Assembly: GCA_017435185.1 (NCBI GenBank)
Contig: JAFSFN010000034.1
Span: 1-13,687, forward strand
DNA length: 13,687 nt
Direction of reading: 5' to 3'
Origin: Clostridia bacterium
Lineage (GTDB): Bacteria > Bacillota > Clostridia > Christensenellales > CAG-138
Part shown: positions 13,595 through 13,687 of the stretch, one piece after another
Layout: every line of letters starts with the position of its first letter
Position numbering within the stretch: position 1 is the first letter of the stretch
The notes under the pieces: generated by a model
Database searches by the model: none
Seen by the model: the letters and a program-made list of their open reading frames with translations, nothing else
What the model was told of the DNA's origin: nothing
Position numbers and translations under genes: made by a program

Positions 13595-13687
13595 ATGAAA
13601 GCAGAGATAAAGCTTACAGAAGGTTTAGAAGAGCCTTTCGCCGTGATATATACAGATAAAGAAACACCTCTTATCTCTCGACTTGCA
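13595..13687 (+). CDS. Start of a small unidentified protein, possibly LytTR-type regulator
   Basis: Thirty-one codons are visible before the window ends: MKAEIKLTEGLEEPFAVIYT, then DKETPLISRLA. ATG follows AAGGAGG by five bases and a strong promoter, so this is a real gene start. No signal peptide or membrane segment is seen. The alternation of short beta-strand and charged residues, with an IYTDK-like turn, resembles the N-terminal part of small clostridial LytTR DNA-binding proteins. The stretch is too short for an assignment. Confidence 0.7.
   Translation, partial: MKAEIKLTEGLEEPFAVIYTDKETPLISRLA

Overview
The window looks like a chromosomal segment of an anaerobic clostridial Firmicute, most likely of the Ruminococcaceae/Oscillospiraceae type. 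The grounds are moderate GC, strong GGAGG ribosome-binding sites, BspA-like leucine-rich repeat proteins of the Firmicutes style, type I dockerin and cohesin modules, and a compact cobamide nucleotide-loop cassette. The taxonomic call is inference. No rRNA, tRNA, CRISPR array, transposase or phage gene was seen.

Left part (1-1396): the 3' nine-tenths of an asparaginyl-tRNA synthetase gene, closed by a probable intrinsic terminator. Centre (about 1452-9591, + strand): an extended -10 promoter leads into three consecutive genes for exported proteins. The first is a 1142-residue secreted protein with three LRR super-blocks, a short X-like module and a C-terminal dockerin. The second is a 241-residue single-cohesin protein with a signal peptide, an acidic Thr/Asn-rich linker and a C-terminal membrane anchor. 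The third is a 1257-residue protein with a Pro/Thr stalk, an X module plus dockerin, a cohesin, two LRR super-blocks and a second X module plus dockerin. Read together this is a self-contained cohesin-dockerin set with no carbohydrate-active enzyme. The small protein could be a membrane socket, the first LRR protein a terminal cargo, and the third an extendable link carrying both halves of the interaction. This is the most interesting system in the window. A bidirectional hairpin terminator at 9545-9591 ends the block.

Right part (9582-13469, - strand): six tightly packed genes, read right to left as cobT-like (N-terminally truncated), cobU, cobS, a short second CobU-like protein, a CobC-like histidine phosphatase, and a xylose-isomerase-like TIM-barrel protein. 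Neighbours mostly overlap by four bases, implying translational coupling. The first four functional assignments build and attach the lower nucleotide loop of cobamides. The CobT has lost about 120 N-terminal residues and has no visible ribosome-binding site, and the second CobU copy lacks the segment with the guanylylated histidine.

Far right (13538-13687, + strand): a near-consensus sigma-70 promoter and the first 31 codons of a small protein running off the window, possibly a LytTR-type regulator.
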